Source: an uncultured Chromatiaceae bacterium
Lineage (GTDB): Bacteria > Pseudomonadota > Gammaproteobacteria > Enterobacterales > Alteromonadaceae
Direction: 5' to 3'
Assembly (NCBI GenBank): GCA_946481195.1
Contig: CAMLNG010000034.1
Location: 1 to 15,108, forward strand
Length of the DNA stretch: 15,108 nucleotides
Under the pieces are notes generated by a model, which was not told where the DNA came from, did no database searches, and was given only the letters and a program-made list of their open reading frames with translations. Every line of letters starts with the position of its first letter. The stretch's first letter is position 1. The translations under genes were made by a program, and so were the position numbers. Below, piece after piece: positions 1 through 8,859 of this stretch.

Positions 1-1011
1 TCGCGCATCGGTAACGTACTGGCCACTGCCGGCAATTTTAATAATGAAATCGGCGTGCCACTGACCTTGTTACGGCTGAACGAAAGCCATAATTTTGCCG
101 TGATGGAGCTTGGCGCGAATCATTTGGGCGAAATCGCTTATACCAGCTCGTTGGTGAAACCCGATGTGGCAATGATCACCATCGTAGCGCCGGCACACAT
201 TGAAGGTTTTGGCGACATTTTCGGTGTGGCACGCGCCAAAGGCGAGATTTACAGCGGTTTATCCGCAGGTGGTACAGCCATTCTGCCGCTGGATTCTGAA
301 TACCACAGCTATTGGTTACCTAAAGTTCAGCATCTGCATGTACAAAGTTTCAGTGCGACCCAACATGCGGATATTTACGCCGACAATATTGAACTGGATG
401 CAGAAGGCTGCGCCGGTTTTGAGCTGCACACCCCTAAAGGCCATTGTTTTGTGCAGCTGACTATTCCGGGCAAACACAATGTGCATAACGCTTTAGCTGC
501 CACTGCCGGCGTTTTGGCACTTGGCGCCAGCCTGACAGACGTGCAGCTTGGCCTGGCAGCGATGCAACCGGTCAAAGGCCGGATCAATGTTTATCAGCCA
601 AAGCCGGGTTTACGCATTATCGACGACACCTATAACGCTAATGTGGAATCTGCTAAAGCTGCCATCGATTTGCTGGCTGCTTATGGTGGTCAGCGTTATC
701 TGGTGCTGGGCGATATGGGTGAATTAGGGCCAGATGCGCGCATTTACCATGAAGAAGTGGGTATCTACGCCAAACAGGCAGGAATTAACGGCTTGTTCAC
801 TTTGGGCGTGTTATCACAGAATGCCAGCGAACAGTTCCATCAGCACGGCGCGCATTTCAGTTCGCGTGACCATCTGCTGCCTAAACTGCATGGCTTGTTA
901 CAGAGCAAAGAAGATGTCTCCATTCTGGTGAAAGGCTCGCGCAGTGCCCGGATGGAATTAGTAGTACAAGACTTGCTAGAAAGATGTCAGCAGGAGAAAA
1001 GCGCATGTTAG
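1..1011 (+). CDS. murF: MurF, UDP-MurNAc-tripeptide--D-Ala-D-Ala ligase (5' end outside window)
   Basis: MurF is the cytoplasmic ATP-dependent ligase that adds D-Ala-D-Ala to UDP-MurNAc-tripeptide, the last amino-acid addition before the membrane steps. The open frame runs from base 1 without a start, so the true start is upstream. The 336 residues seen match the central and C-terminal Mur ligase domains. About 115 N-terminal residues, including the ATP-binding GKT loop, are missing when compared with the usual ~450. Visible family signatures are LTLLRL followed by [13 protein letters not shown], then [26 protein letters not shown] and [10 protein letters not shown] near the end. The apparent ATG at base 55 is internal. 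The stop overlaps the mraY start by 7 bases, which suggests translational coupling. Identification is secure from motifs and gene order. Confidence 0.97.
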   Translation, partial: SRIGNVLATAGNFNNEIGVPLTLLRLNESHNFAVMELGANHLGEIAYTSSLVKPDVAMITIVAPAHIEGFGDIFGVARAKGEIYSGLSAGGTAILPLDSEYHSYWLPKVQHLHVQSFSATQHADIYADNIELDAEGCAGFELHTPKGHCFVQLTIPGKHNVHNALAATAGVLALGASLTDVQLGLAAMQPVKGRINVYQPKPGLRIIDDTYNANVESAKAAIDLLAAYGGQRYLVLGDMGELGPDARIYHEEVGIYAKQAGINGLFTLGVLSQNASEQFHQHGAHFSSRDHLLPKLHGLLQSKEDVSILVKGSRSARMELVVQDLLERCQQEKSAC

Positions 1012-2087
1012 TCTGGTTGGCCGAGTTTCTGACTCAATATATCAATGCTTTTAACGTCTTCAGCTATCTGACGTTCCGCGCCATTCTTGGCGTGCTGACA
1101 GCTTTATTGCTGAGCCTGTATTTTGGTCCGAAACTGATTGCCGCACTGCAGCGGCTGCAAATCGGTCAGACGGTACGCAATGACGGCCCGGAAAGCCATT
1201 TTTCGAAAAAAGGCACTCCGACTATGGGCGGTTTGCTGATTTTGGGTTCTATCGCCATCAGCACTTTGCTCTGGGCTGACCTCAGCAACAAATATGTCTG
1301 GGTCGTGCTGTTTGTGCTGCTGGCTTATGGCTGGATTGGTTTTATCGACGATTACCGCAAAGTGATCCGTAAAGACCCTAAAGGCCTGATCGCCCGTTGG
1401 AAGTATTTCTGGCAGTCGGTGTTTGCCATTGCTACTGCGGTTTTCCTTTATGCCACCGCCGAGCGGCCGGCCGAAACCAGTCTGGTGGTGCCGTTTTTAA
1501 AAGACGTGTTACCTCAGCTCGGCTTGTTCTTCCTGGTGACGACTTATTTTGTCATGGTTGGTTTCTCTAATGCGGTCAATCTGACTGACGGTTTAGACGG
1601 CCTCGCTATAGTGCCGACCGTGATGGTCGCCGCAGCTTTTGCCATCATCGCTTATGTCAGCGGTAACGCTGTATTTGCCAATTATCTGCATATCCCACAT
1701 TTACCGCTGACTTCCGAACTGGTGGTGGTCTGTACCAGTATCGTCGGCGCCGGCCTTGGCTTTTTATGGTTTAACACTTATCCGGCACAGGTCTTTATGG
1801 GCGACGTCGGCTCACTGGCTTTAGGTGCTTTATTGGGTGTGATTGCGGTGCTGGTGCGTCAGGAAATAGTATTGATTGTGATGGGTGGTATTTTTGTCAT
1901 CGAAACCATGTCTGTCATTTTGCAAGTCGGTTCTTACAAACTGCGTGGCCAGCGGATTTTCCGCATGGCGCCTATTCATCACCACTATGAGTTAAAAGGC
2001 TGGCCTGAACCGCGCGTGATAGTCCGGTTTTGGATCTTGTCGATTATTTTTGTGTTGATTGGGCTGGCAACGCTGAAACTGCGTTGA
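1005..2087 (+). CDS. mraY: MraY, phospho-MurNAc-pentapeptide translocase (lipid I synthase)
   Basis: MraY is an inner-membrane enzyme that transfers phospho-MurNAc-pentapeptide from UDP to undecaprenyl phosphate, making lipid I. From the ATG at 1005 the protein has 360 residues, the same as E. coli MraY, and begins [12 protein letters not shown]. An ATG at 984 is in frame, but the family starts at MLVWL, and AGGAG at 992-996 sits 8 bases before 1005, so 1005 is chosen. It is strongly hydrophobic with about ten membrane segments. Key residues are visible: the Asp pair D115-D116 in [10 protein letters not shown], the third Asp D267 in [13 protein letters not shown], and the triple histidine at 325-327 in [32 protein letters not shown] is also a family signature. 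It overlaps the end of murF by 7 bases. Confidence 0.98.
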   Translation: MLVWLAEFLTQYINAFNVFSYLTFRAILGVLTALLLSLYFGPKLIAALQRLQIGQTVRNDGPESHFSKKGTPTMGGLLILGSIAISTLLWADLSNKYVWVVLFVLLAYGWIGFIDDYRKVIRKDPKGLIARWKYFWQSVFAIATAVFLYATAERPAETSLVVPFLKDVLPQLGLFFLVTTYFVMVGFSNAVNLTDGLDGLAIVPTVMVAAAFAIIAYVSGNAVFANYLHIPHLPLTSELVVVCTSIVGAGLGFLWFNTYPAQVFMGDVGSLALGALLGVIAVLVRQEIVLIVMGGIFVIETMSVILQVGSYKLRGQRIFRMAPIHHHYELKGWPEPRVIVRFWILSIIFVLIGLATLKLR

Positions 2088-2106
2088 TCTGAAAGGAAAT
2101 AAAGGC

Positions 2107-3441
2107 ATGACAAAGCTGTTTCAGGGTAAAAGAGTTGCAGTGATTGGCCTCGGGGTAACCGGGCTTGCCACTGTGCGTTTTTTGCTGAAACATGGCGTAA
2201 AGCCAGTGCTGATGGACACCCGGCTGAAAGTGGCAGGCCTTGATGCCATCGCGGCAGAAAAAGTCGATGGCATTTATCTCGGCGAACTTGATGCCAACCG
2301 GCTGGCCCGGATGGATGTGCTGCTGGTCAGCCCTGGTCTGGATACCAGTCATCCGGCGCTGCGTTTTGCCACTGCCCAGGGCGCTCAGCTGATGGGCGAT
2401 GTTGAGCTGTTCGCGCTTTGCAATGAAAAACCTGTGGTTGCTGTGACCGGCTCAAACGGCAAATCCACCGTCACGACGCTCACCGAGTTTATGCTCAATT
2501 GCAGCGGTATTCCGGCGCTGGCAGCCGGCAATATTGGCCTGGCAGTACTGGATGCGCTCGAACGTTCAGATGCCAAAATCTATGTACTGGAGCTGTCGAG
2601 CTTTCAGCTGGAAACGACGCACAGCCTGAAGTTACGCGCCGCGGCTAATCTGAATGTCACTGAAGACCATCTGGACCGTCACGGCACTATGGCGGCTTAT
2701 GCCGCAGCCAAACAACGGATTTATCTGCATACCGATCTCGCGGTGTTTAACGCTGAGGACAGTCTGACCCGTCCGCTTGGCTGTGCCGCGCCGCAAATTG
2801 GCCTGAACCTGCAACAGCCGCAGGATGGTTATGGCCTGGTACAGCATCAGGGTGAAAGTTGGCTGTTGGTCGATGGTGAGCCTTTGCTGCCAGTCAGACA
2901 GATGTCGATGGTCGGCCGGCATAATCAGTTTAATGCGCTGGCTTCCTGTGCCCTGGCACTGGCTGCCGGCTGCAGTCGTGAAGCGCTGGTGCAGGCGCTG
3001 CAAACCTATCAACCGCTGCCACACCGCTGCACTTTAGTGGCAGATCAGCAGGGTATCCGTTGGGTCAATGATTCCAAAGCCACCAATGTCGGCGCAACGC
3101 TGGCGGCTATCGCGGGTCTGCGCGCGGACGTACCAGGCAAACTCATTTTGATCGCTGGTGGCGATGGCAAAGGCGTCGACTTCACAGAGCTCGCTACTGT
3201 GCTGAAGCAGCAGGTTGATCAGGTTATTACTTTAGGCCGCGATGGCCCGGCTATTGCGGCTCTGGTGCCCGGAACTATCGAAGTCGCGGATTTAACAGCT
3301 GCGGTGAAACAAGCTGCCGCGCTCGCTAAATCCGGCGACATGGTGTTGCTATCGCCAGCCTGCGCCAGCCTGGATATGTTTAAAAACTACGAAGAACGCG
3401 GCCGTCTCTTTGCTGAAGCTGTGTTACAGGTGCTGAAATGA
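2107..3441 (+). CDS. murD: MurD, UDP-MurNAc-L-alanine--D-glutamate ligase
   Basis: MurD adds D-glutamate to UDP-MurNAc-L-Ala in the cytoplasm, using ATP. The 444 residues match the usual length. Residues 8-20 (KRVAVIGLGVTGL) form the nucleotide-like N-terminal domain that binds the UDP substrate. The central domain carries the ATP loop TGSNGKST at 114-121, then ELSSFQLE and NVTEDHLDRHG. The C-terminal domain includes LPHRCTLVADQQGIRWVNDS followed by KATN, and LLSPACASLDMFKNYEERG, all typical of MurD. The start has a GAAAGGAA ribosome site at 2091-2098, 8 bases upstream. The gene lies 19 bases after mraY, and its TGA overlaps the ftsW ATG in an ATGA. Confidence 0.98.
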   Translation: MTKLFQGKRVAVIGLGVTGLATVRFLLKHGVKPVLMDTRLKVAGLDAIAAEKVDGIYLGELDANRLARMDVLLVSPGLDTSHPALRFATAQGAQLMGDVELFALCNEKPVVAVTGSNGKSTVTTLTEFMLNCSGIPALAAGNIGLAVLDALERSDAKIYVLELSSFQLETTHSLKLRAAANLNVTEDHLDRHGTMAAYAAAKQRIYLHTDLAVFNAEDSLTRPLGCAAPQIGLNLQQPQDGYGLVQHQGESWLLVDGEPLLPVRQMSMVGRHNQFNALASCALALAAGCSREALVQALQTYQPLPHRCTLVADQQGIRWVNDSKATNVGATLAAIAGLRADVPGKLILIAGGDGKGVDFTELATVLKQQVDQVITLGRDGPAIAALVPGTIEVADLTAAVKQAAALAKSGDMVLLSPACASLDMFKNYEERGRLFAEAVLQVLK

Positions 3442-4637
3442 AAGCGTGGCTGGCGCAGCAATCCGAACAATTGGTCGAACACTGGGTTGACTGGTGGCGT
3501 GCTGAAGATGGCGTCAGTTATGACCGCTTTTTCTTTACGCTGATGGTGTTGCTGCTTGGCATCGGTTTTATCATGGTCACCAGTGCCTCAGTGCCGGTGG
3601 CTGAACGCTTGTTTGGTGAACCACTGCATTACAGTATCCGCCATCTGGTTTATATCCTGATTGGTGTTGGTTTTGCGTACTTGGCGCTGAATGTGCCGAT
3701 CGACCGCTGGTTACAGGGCAGTATGGTGCTGCTGGTGTTGGGGATTTTAGGGCTTATAGCTGTGCTGGCGTTTGGCCGGAACGTCAACGGCAGTACGCGC
3801 TGGTTGTATGTTGGTCCTATCGGGATTCAGGCGGCGGAGCCTGCTAAGTTATTCTTTTTTATCTATTTATCCAGTTATCTGGTACGCCGGCATGAAGAAG
3901 TTATCGAAAACTTTAAAGGGTTTTTAAAACCACTGCTGGTGCTCTTTGTGTTTGCCGTCCTGCTGCTGATGCAGCCGGACCTTGGTACTGTGATCGTGAT
4001 GTTTGGTACCAGTGTGGTGTTATTGTTTTTAGCTGGCGCCAAGCTCTGGCAGTTTTTTGGTTTGATCCTGACCGGTCTGGCATCAATGGCGGTACTGATT
4101 GTGTACAGCGAATATCGCTGGCGCCGTGTTACGGCTTTCCTCGACCCCTGGGCTGACCCTTTTGGCAGTGGTTATCAGCTGACGCAGTCGCTGATGGCGT
4201 TTGGCCGGGGTGGATTATCCGGCCAGGGCCTTGGCAACTCAGTGCAAAAGCTGGAATATCTGCCCGAAGCGCACACGGATTTTATTCTGGCCATTATCGC
4301 CGAAGAAACCGGTTTACTCGGTGTATTGTCGGTCGCCAGTTTGCTGTTTCTGATGATGGTGCGTGCCTTGTGGATTGGTAAAAGAGCGGTGCAAAAAGGT
4401 CTGAGTTTTCATGGTTTTCTGGCCTATTCGATCGCTATCTGGATAGGTTGTCAGACTTTCGTCAATATTGGTGTTGCCACAGGTGCATTACCGACCAAAG
4501 GTCTGACTTTGCCTTTTGTCAGTTCAGGCGGCAGTAGCCTCATCATCATGTTAGTGGCTGCGGCTATTGTGCTGCGGATTGATTTCGAAGTGCGCCTGAA
4601 AGGCCGTCACGCGATTAGCGGAGGCGCCCATGCCTGA
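3438..4637 (+). CDS. ftsW: FtsW, septal SEDS peptidoglycan glycosyltransferase
   Basis: FtsW is a polytopic SEDS-family protein that polymerises lipid II at the septum together with the transpeptidase FtsI. The protein has 399 residues with a short cytoplasmic N-terminus and about ten hydrophobic segments starting near residue 30. Family marks are GRNVNGSTRWL (113-123), the QPDLGT motif (179-184), EYRWRRVTAFLDPWADP (225-241), and PEAHTDFILAIIAEE, in which D281 matches the catalytic Asp of SEDS enzymes. Next comes LPTKGLTLPFVSSGGSS (351-367). The serine at 363 stands where the family usually has tyrosine (SYGGSS). The start overlaps the murD stop as ATGA, and the end overlaps murG by 8 bases. 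FtsW rather than RodA is inferred from its place in the dcw cluster and its sequence. Confidence 0.97.
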   Translation: MKAWLAQQSEQLVEHWVDWWRAEDGVSYDRFFFTLMVLLLGIGFIMVTSASVPVAERLFGEPLHYSIRHLVYILIGVGFAYLALNVPIDRWLQGSMVLLVLGILGLIAVLAFGRNVNGSTRWLYVGPIGIQAAEPAKLFFFIYLSSYLVRRHEEVIENFKGFLKPLLVLFVFAVLLLMQPDLGTVIVMFGTSVVLLFLAGAKLWQFFGLILTGLASMAVLIVYSEYRWRRVTAFLDPWADPFGSGYQLTQSLMAFGRGGLSGQGLGNSVQKLEYLPEAHTDFILAIIAEETGLLGVLSVASLLFLMMVRALWIGKRAVQKGLSFHGFLAYSIAIWIGCQTFVNIGVATGALPTKGLTLPFVSSGGSSLIIMLVAAAIVLRIDFEVRLKGRHAISGGAHA

Positions 4638-5739
4638 TAAATCAAGACCTGTAATGGGATCTCTGCAACCGACTGTGTTGATTATGGCTGGAGGCACAGG
4701 TGGTCATATTTTTCCGGCCCGCGCCGTGGCGGATGTGTTGGCGGCTGAAGGCTGGCAAGTGCATTGGCTGGGTACCGCAGATCGGATGGAAGCGCGCTTA
4801 GTACCTCAGTTTGGTTATCCGTTTCATACCATCAGCGTGGCTGGGCTACGTGGCAAAGGCTGGCGCTCAATGCTGCAAGCGCCTTTGATGCTTGTGCGCT
4901 CTTTGTTGCAGGCGCGTGCCTTGATGAAACAGCTGAAGCCGGACCTGGTATTAGGCTTTGGTGGTTATGCCAGTGGCCCGGGTGGTCTGGCTGCCTGGAC
5001 TGATGGCGTGCCTTTGGTTATTCATGAGCAAAATGCCGTCGCCGGCACGACCAACAAATTACTGGCCCGTATTGCCGATCAAGTACTGGTGGCGTTCCCG
5101 CAGGCCTTTTCGGCACTGAAAAGCCGGCTGGTGTTGGGAAATCCGGTACGCAGCGAACTGATTGGGCAAAATCCGCAGAATTATTTGCAGAAAAGCTTAA
5201 ATATTTTGATCGTCGGTGGTAGTTTAGGAGCCAGAGTTTTTAATCAGGCACTGCCAGCGATCCTGAAGCAGGCCGCGGCCTCTGGCCAGATCCGGGTCCG
5301 CCACCAGACCGGGCAAAACGAGCTTAAGCAAACCGAAATAGCTTATGCCGGCAAACCCGAAAATCTGGACGTGCAAGTGACTGCTTTTATTGATGATATG
5401 GCAGAAGCGTACCGCTGGGCCGACCTGGTAATTTGCCGGGCCGGCGCTTTGACGGTCAGTGAAGTGGCTTGCGTTGGGGTGGCAGCATTGTTTGTGCCTT
5501 TGCCAACGGCGATTGATGATCATCAAACCGCAAACGCCAATGTACTGGTGAGCAAGCAGGCTGCAATGTTATTGCCGCAGGCTGAATTGAATTCCGAACA
5601 TTTAGTGCCGCTGTTGCAGGGCTGGTTGTCCGATAAGACGCCGCTGGTACACATGGCACAACAGGCACGATCTTGTGCCATCGACGATGCCGCCGAACAG
5701 GTGGCAGCAGTTTGTCGACGTATAACAGGTGTAAATTAA
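4630..5739 (+). CDS. murG: MurG, lipid II synthase (GlcNAc transferase)
   Basis: MurG is a peripheral inner-membrane GT-B glycosyltransferase that transfers GlcNAc from UDP-GlcNAc to lipid I, giving lipid II. It has 369 residues. The glycine-rich loop [12 protein letters not shown] lies at residues 19-30, followed by [21 protein letters not shown] and [11 protein letters not shown]. The C-terminal nucleotide-sugar site is shown by [21 protein letters not shown] (269-278) and the donor-site stretch DDHQTANA (296-303). GGAGG at 4620-4624 is 5 bases from the ATG at 4630, which favours this start over an internal ATG at 4654. The N-terminus is about 8-9 residues longer than in E. coli. murC follows after one base. 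Confidence 0.98.
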   Translation: MPDKSRPVMGSLQPTVLIMAGGTGGHIFPARAVADVLAAEGWQVHWLGTADRMEARLVPQFGYPFHTISVAGLRGKGWRSMLQAPLMLVRSLLQARALMKQLKPDLVLGFGGYASGPGGLAAWTDGVPLVIHEQNAVAGTTNKLLARIADQVLVAFPQAFSALKSRLVLGNPVRSELIGQNPQNYLQKSLNILIVGGSLGARVFNQALPAILKQAAASGQIRVRHQTGQNELKQTEIAYAGKPENLDVQVTAFIDDMAEAYRWADLVICRAGALTVSEVACVGVAALFVPLPTAIDDHQTANANVLVSKQAAMLLPQAELNSEHLVPLLQGWLSDKTPLVHMAQQARSCAIDDAAEQVAAVCRRITGVN

Positions 5740-5740
5740 G

Positions 5741-7198
5741 ATGATAACAAAAACCATGCACCCGGAAAAAACAGCAATGCGTCGTGTTGAGCGCATTCAT
5801 TTTGTCGGGATTGGTGGTGCAGGCATGGGCGGTATCGCCGAAGTTCTGCTCAATGAAGGCTATAAAATTTCTGGCTCAGATCTGGGGCCAAATCCGGTGG
5901 TAGAACGCCTGACAGCCTTAGGTGCTGACATTCAGTTTGGTCACAAAGCGGAAAATATTCAGGGCGCGAGCGTAGTAGTAGTGTCCAGCGCCATTAAAAC
6001 CGATAACCCCGAAGTAAATGCTGCGCTGGAGCAACGTATTCCGGTCGTTCGCCGTGCGCAGATGCTGGCTGAATTGATGCGGTTTCGCCATGGCATCGCT
6101 ATCGCCGGCACCCACGGCAAAACCACAACCACCAGCCTGGTGTCGTCGATTTTCGCCGAAGCCGGTGCGGACCCGACTTTTGTCATCGGTGGATTGTTGA
6201 ATTCAGCCGGAACCAATGCCCGTTTAGGTGCAGGCCGTTATCTGATCGCTGAAGCCGATGAAAGTGATGCATCTTTCCTGCATTTGCAGCCGATGGCCGC
6301 CATCATCACCAATATCGAACCTGATCATATGGAAACCTACCAGGGCGATTTCGACAAAATGAAATCCACTTACCTGGAGTTTTGCCATAACCTGCCATTT
6401 TATGGGGCTGTGGTCTTGTGTATCGATGACCCGGTGTTACGCGAACTGATGCCACGCATCGGCCGCACCATTATTACTTATGGCTTCAGTGCCGATGCGG
6501 ACTATCGCATCAGTGATTTCAGCCAGTCCGGCACCAGAACTCATTTTGTGGTCACGGACCCAAGCGGTCACAGCCGCAGTATTGAACTGAATCTGGCTGG
6601 CCGCCATAACGCGTTAAACGCGACCGCAGCTTTTGCGATGGCGCAGGACGAAGGCGTACCAGAGGCGGCTATTCTTGCGGCTTTCAGTAAATTTGAAGGA
6701 ATTGGCCGGCGCTTCCAACAATATGGTGAATTTGATACTGGCCGCGGCAAAGTGCTGTTGGTTGACGACTATGGCCATCATCCAAGCGAGGTCGCAGCGA
6801 CGGTCGCGGCAGCGCGTAATGCCTGGCCAGAGCGCCGGCTGGTAATGGCTTATCAGCCTCACCGTTATACCCGTACCCGCGATTTATACGAAGATTTTGC
6901 CAAAGTGTTGTCGACTGTCGACAGTCTGCTGCTGCTGGAAGTATACAGCGCCGGCGAAGCGCCTATTGCCGGTGCGGACAGTCGCAGCTTATGCCGTAGT
7001 ATCCGGGCCCGTGGTCAGCTTGATCCTATTTACGTCGCCACGCCTGCGGATTTACCGGCAGCGCTGGCAGATGTTTTACAAGACGGCGACGTGCTGATGA
7101 CTCAGGGCGCCGGCAATATTGGTGCCTTAGCCAAACAACTGGCGGCGCAGAAACTTGATATCGAAACGATGAAACATTCCACAGGGAGCCAGGCATGA
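5741..7198 (+). CDS. murC: MurC, UDP-MurNAc--L-alanine ligase
   Basis: MurC adds the first amino acid, L-alanine, to UDP-MurNAc, using ATP in the cytoplasm. The 485 residues comprise three Mur ligase domains. The first contains [17 protein letters not shown] at 20-36. The second has the ATP loop GTHGKTTTT at 123-131 and [14 protein letters not shown]. The third has [30 protein letters not shown] and GAGNIG. All match E. coli MurC closely. The ribosome site for the ATG at 5741 is weak (CAGGTG about 8 bases upstream). With only one base between the murG stop and this start, re-initiation by the same ribosomes is likely. An alternative start at 5756 cannot be excluded. The stop overlaps ddl in an ATGA. 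Confidence 0.98.
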   Translation: MITKTMHPEKTAMRRVERIHFVGIGGAGMGGIAEVLLNEGYKISGSDLGPNPVVERLTALGADIQFGHKAENIQGASVVVVSSAIKTDNPEVNAALEQRIPVVRRAQMLAELMRFRHGIAIAGTHGKTTTTSLVSSIFAEAGADPTFVIGGLLNSAGTNARLGAGRYLIAEADESDASFLHLQPMAAIITNIEPDHMETYQGDFDKMKSTYLEFCHNLPFYGAVVLCIDDPVLRELMPRIGRTIITYGFSADADYRISDFSQSGTRTHFVVTDPSGHSRSIELNLAGRHNALNATAAFAMAQDEGVPEAAILAAFSKFEGIGRRFQQYGEFDTGRGKVLLVDDYGHHPSEVAATVAAARNAWPERRLVMAYQPHRYTRTRDLYEDFAKVLSTVDSLLLLEVYSAGEAPIAGADSRSLCRSIRARGQLDPIYVATPADLPAALADVLQDGDVLMTQGAGNIGALAKQLAAQKLDIETMKHSTGSQA

Positions 7199-8109
7199 GC
7201 AGTAAATTTGGCAAAGTGGCCGTGATGTTCGGTGGCACTTCAGCCGAGCGTGAGGTGTCGTTAAAATCCGGCGCCGCGGTGTTAAAAGCATTGCAGGCTC
7301 AGGGCATTGATGCACATGCCTTTGACCCAAAAGATCAGCCGCTCAGTGCGCTGGAAAGCCAGGCTTTTGACCGGGTATTTATCGTATTACACGGCCGCGG
7401 CGGTGAAGACGGCACTATGCAGGGCGCGCTGCAACTTCATGGCATTCCTTACACCGGTTCTGGTGTACTGGGGTCGGCGCTGGCGATGGATAAAATCCGC
7501 TGCAAATTTCTGTTCAGCGCCCATGGTTTGCCGACAGCACCGTTTCGGGTGGCACAAAAAGGCGAACCTATTGATTACGCCGCGATGTTATCTGAGCTCA
7601 ATGGCAAAGTGATGGTGAAGCCTGCCAACGAAGGTTCCAGTATCGGCATGTCGGCAGCGACAACTCCAGCTGAACTCGAGCAGGCCTTAGCGCTGGCCTT
7701 TGACTACGACGACGCCGTGTTAGTGGAGCAGTGGATTAATGGTCGTGAATTTACCGTGTCGATGTTAGACGGCCAGGCTTTGCCGGTGATTGAAATGCGT
7801 ACGCCACGCGCCTTTTACGATTACGAAGCCAAGTATCAGTCCAACAGCACCGAATATCTGTGTCCTGCGCCAATTACCGCCGAACAAACAGCCAGTTTGC
7901 AACAAGCTGCCATGGCAGCCTTTAAAGCGGTAGGCGCGAAAGGCTGGGGACGAGTAGATGCGATGCTCGACAGCGACGGTCAGTTCCGTCTGCTGGAAGT
8001 CGACACTGTGCCTGGTATGACTGAAAAGTCGCTGGTGCCGATGGCCGCGCGGGCGGCTGGCTACAGCTTTGAGCAGTTGGTGGCAAAAATATTAGAGCAG
8101 GCACTATGA
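7195..8109 (+). CDS. ddl: D-alanine--D-alanine ligase (DdlB type)
   Basis: Ddl joins two D-alanines with ATP to give the dipeptide used by MurF. The 304 residues match the DdlB subgroup encoded in dcw clusters. The fold is ATP-grasp, with [12 protein letters not shown] at 11-22, [13 protein letters not shown] at 65-77, the ATP lid [12 protein letters not shown] at 142-153, YEAKY with Y214, GWGRVDAM with the metal ligand D255, and [17 protein letters not shown]. In that last motif the usual metal-binding asparagine (N272 of E. coli DdlB, in LEANT or LEVNT) is aspartate (D270), while E268 is kept. AGGGAG at 7183-7188 is 6 bases from the ATG. The gene overlaps both neighbours by ATGA. Confidence 0.97.
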   Translation: MSSKFGKVAVMFGGTSAEREVSLKSGAAVLKALQAQGIDAHAFDPKDQPLSALESQAFDRVFIVLHGRGGEDGTMQGALQLHGIPYTGSGVLGSALAMDKIRCKFLFSAHGLPTAPFRVAQKGEPIDYAAMLSELNGKVMVKPANEGSSIGMSAATTPAELEQALALAFDYDDAVLVEQWINGREFTVSMLDGQALPVIEMRTPRAFYDYEAKYQSNSTEYLCPAPITAEQTASLQQAAMAAFKAVGAKGWGRVDAMLDSDGQFRLLEVDTVPGMTEKSLVPMAARAAGYSFEQLVAKILEQAL

Positions 8110-8859
8110 GTGCATTGCGTCAGAGCCAGAAAACACCTTACACGCCGGCCTTTGTCGGTGGTGTGGTGTTTTTTCTCTGCGCAGTAGCTCTGGTCATTTG
8201 GTTCGGGGTGAAAGTCAGCGCTTGGGTGGCGCATCAACAGACAGCCCCGATTAAACAGGTGAAGTTATATGGCGATTTTGGCCATATCAAGCCGCAGGTG
8301 TTACACAACAAACTGCAGCAGCATCTGGTTGGCAATTATTTCAAACTGGATGTCGACGAAGTCGCCACCTTTTTGCAACAGCAGCCTTGGGTCCATCAGG
8401 TGGCAGTGCGCAAACAGTGGCCTGGCACTTTGGTTGTGGTGGTAACCGAACACAGTCCGGTTGCCATCTGGAATAAAGAATATTTGCTGAATAAACGTGG
8501 TGAGGTGTTCCGCGCGCCGTTAGAACAACTGCAAGCAAGCTTACCAAAACTGAATGGTCCGGAAGGTGCTGAGCAGGATGCGCTTAGTATGTACGGCAAA
8601 GTGCAGGCGCTTCTGGCGTTACATCAGTTTGAAGCAGCCGGTTTGTCGGTGACTGAACGTTTCGCCTGGGAAGTGCAGCTCAGTAACGGCATTGCGCTGA
8701 AACTTGGGCGGGAAGATACATTAAAGCGGGTGCAGCGACCTGTACCCGGTCGTGGTGAAACATAAACCGGAAGCGATAGTACAAGTCGATTTACGGTATG
8801 ACACAGGATTAGCGGTGCAATATGCGCCGCCGGTGATAACGGAAAAGAGAAAAGCATGA
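8106..8859 (+). pseudogene. ftsQ: FtsQ, divisome protein, frame broken near its C-terminus
   Basis: FtsQ is a bitopic inner-membrane protein that links early and late divisome proteins and binds FtsB and FtsL in the periplasm. The frame from 8106 gives a short cytoplasmic tail, a membrane segment at about residues 16-41, a POTRA domain from about residue 48 (APIKQVKLYGDF onward, including WVHQVAVRKQWPGTL) and part of the beta domain. It ends at TAA 8763-8765 after 219 residues, with an unrelated tail PVPGRGET. The expected end is in the +1 frame from base 8737: DLYPVVV, then VDLRYDTGLAVQYAP, closing at TGA 8857-8859, which overlaps the ftsA ATG. About 8 bases (R-F-L/V codons) seem missing. 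Restored length would be about 253 residues. This is either a sequence error or a real lesion; no slippery site suggests programmed frameshifting. Confidence 0.9.

Noticed and set aside
3154..3161. GCTGGTGG, the E. coli Chi sequence
   Set aside because: It is an eight-base match in coding sequence; the Chi motif of this organism is unknown and such matches arise by chance.
6909..6922. Tandem TGTCGAC repeat
   Set aside because: It is short, inside murC coding sequence, and encodes ordinary protein.
8730..8765. Programmed ribosomal frameshift in ftsQ
   Set aside because: There is no slippery run or RF2-type stop at the junction, and conserved residues are missing as well as the frame, which fits a deletion or sequence error better.
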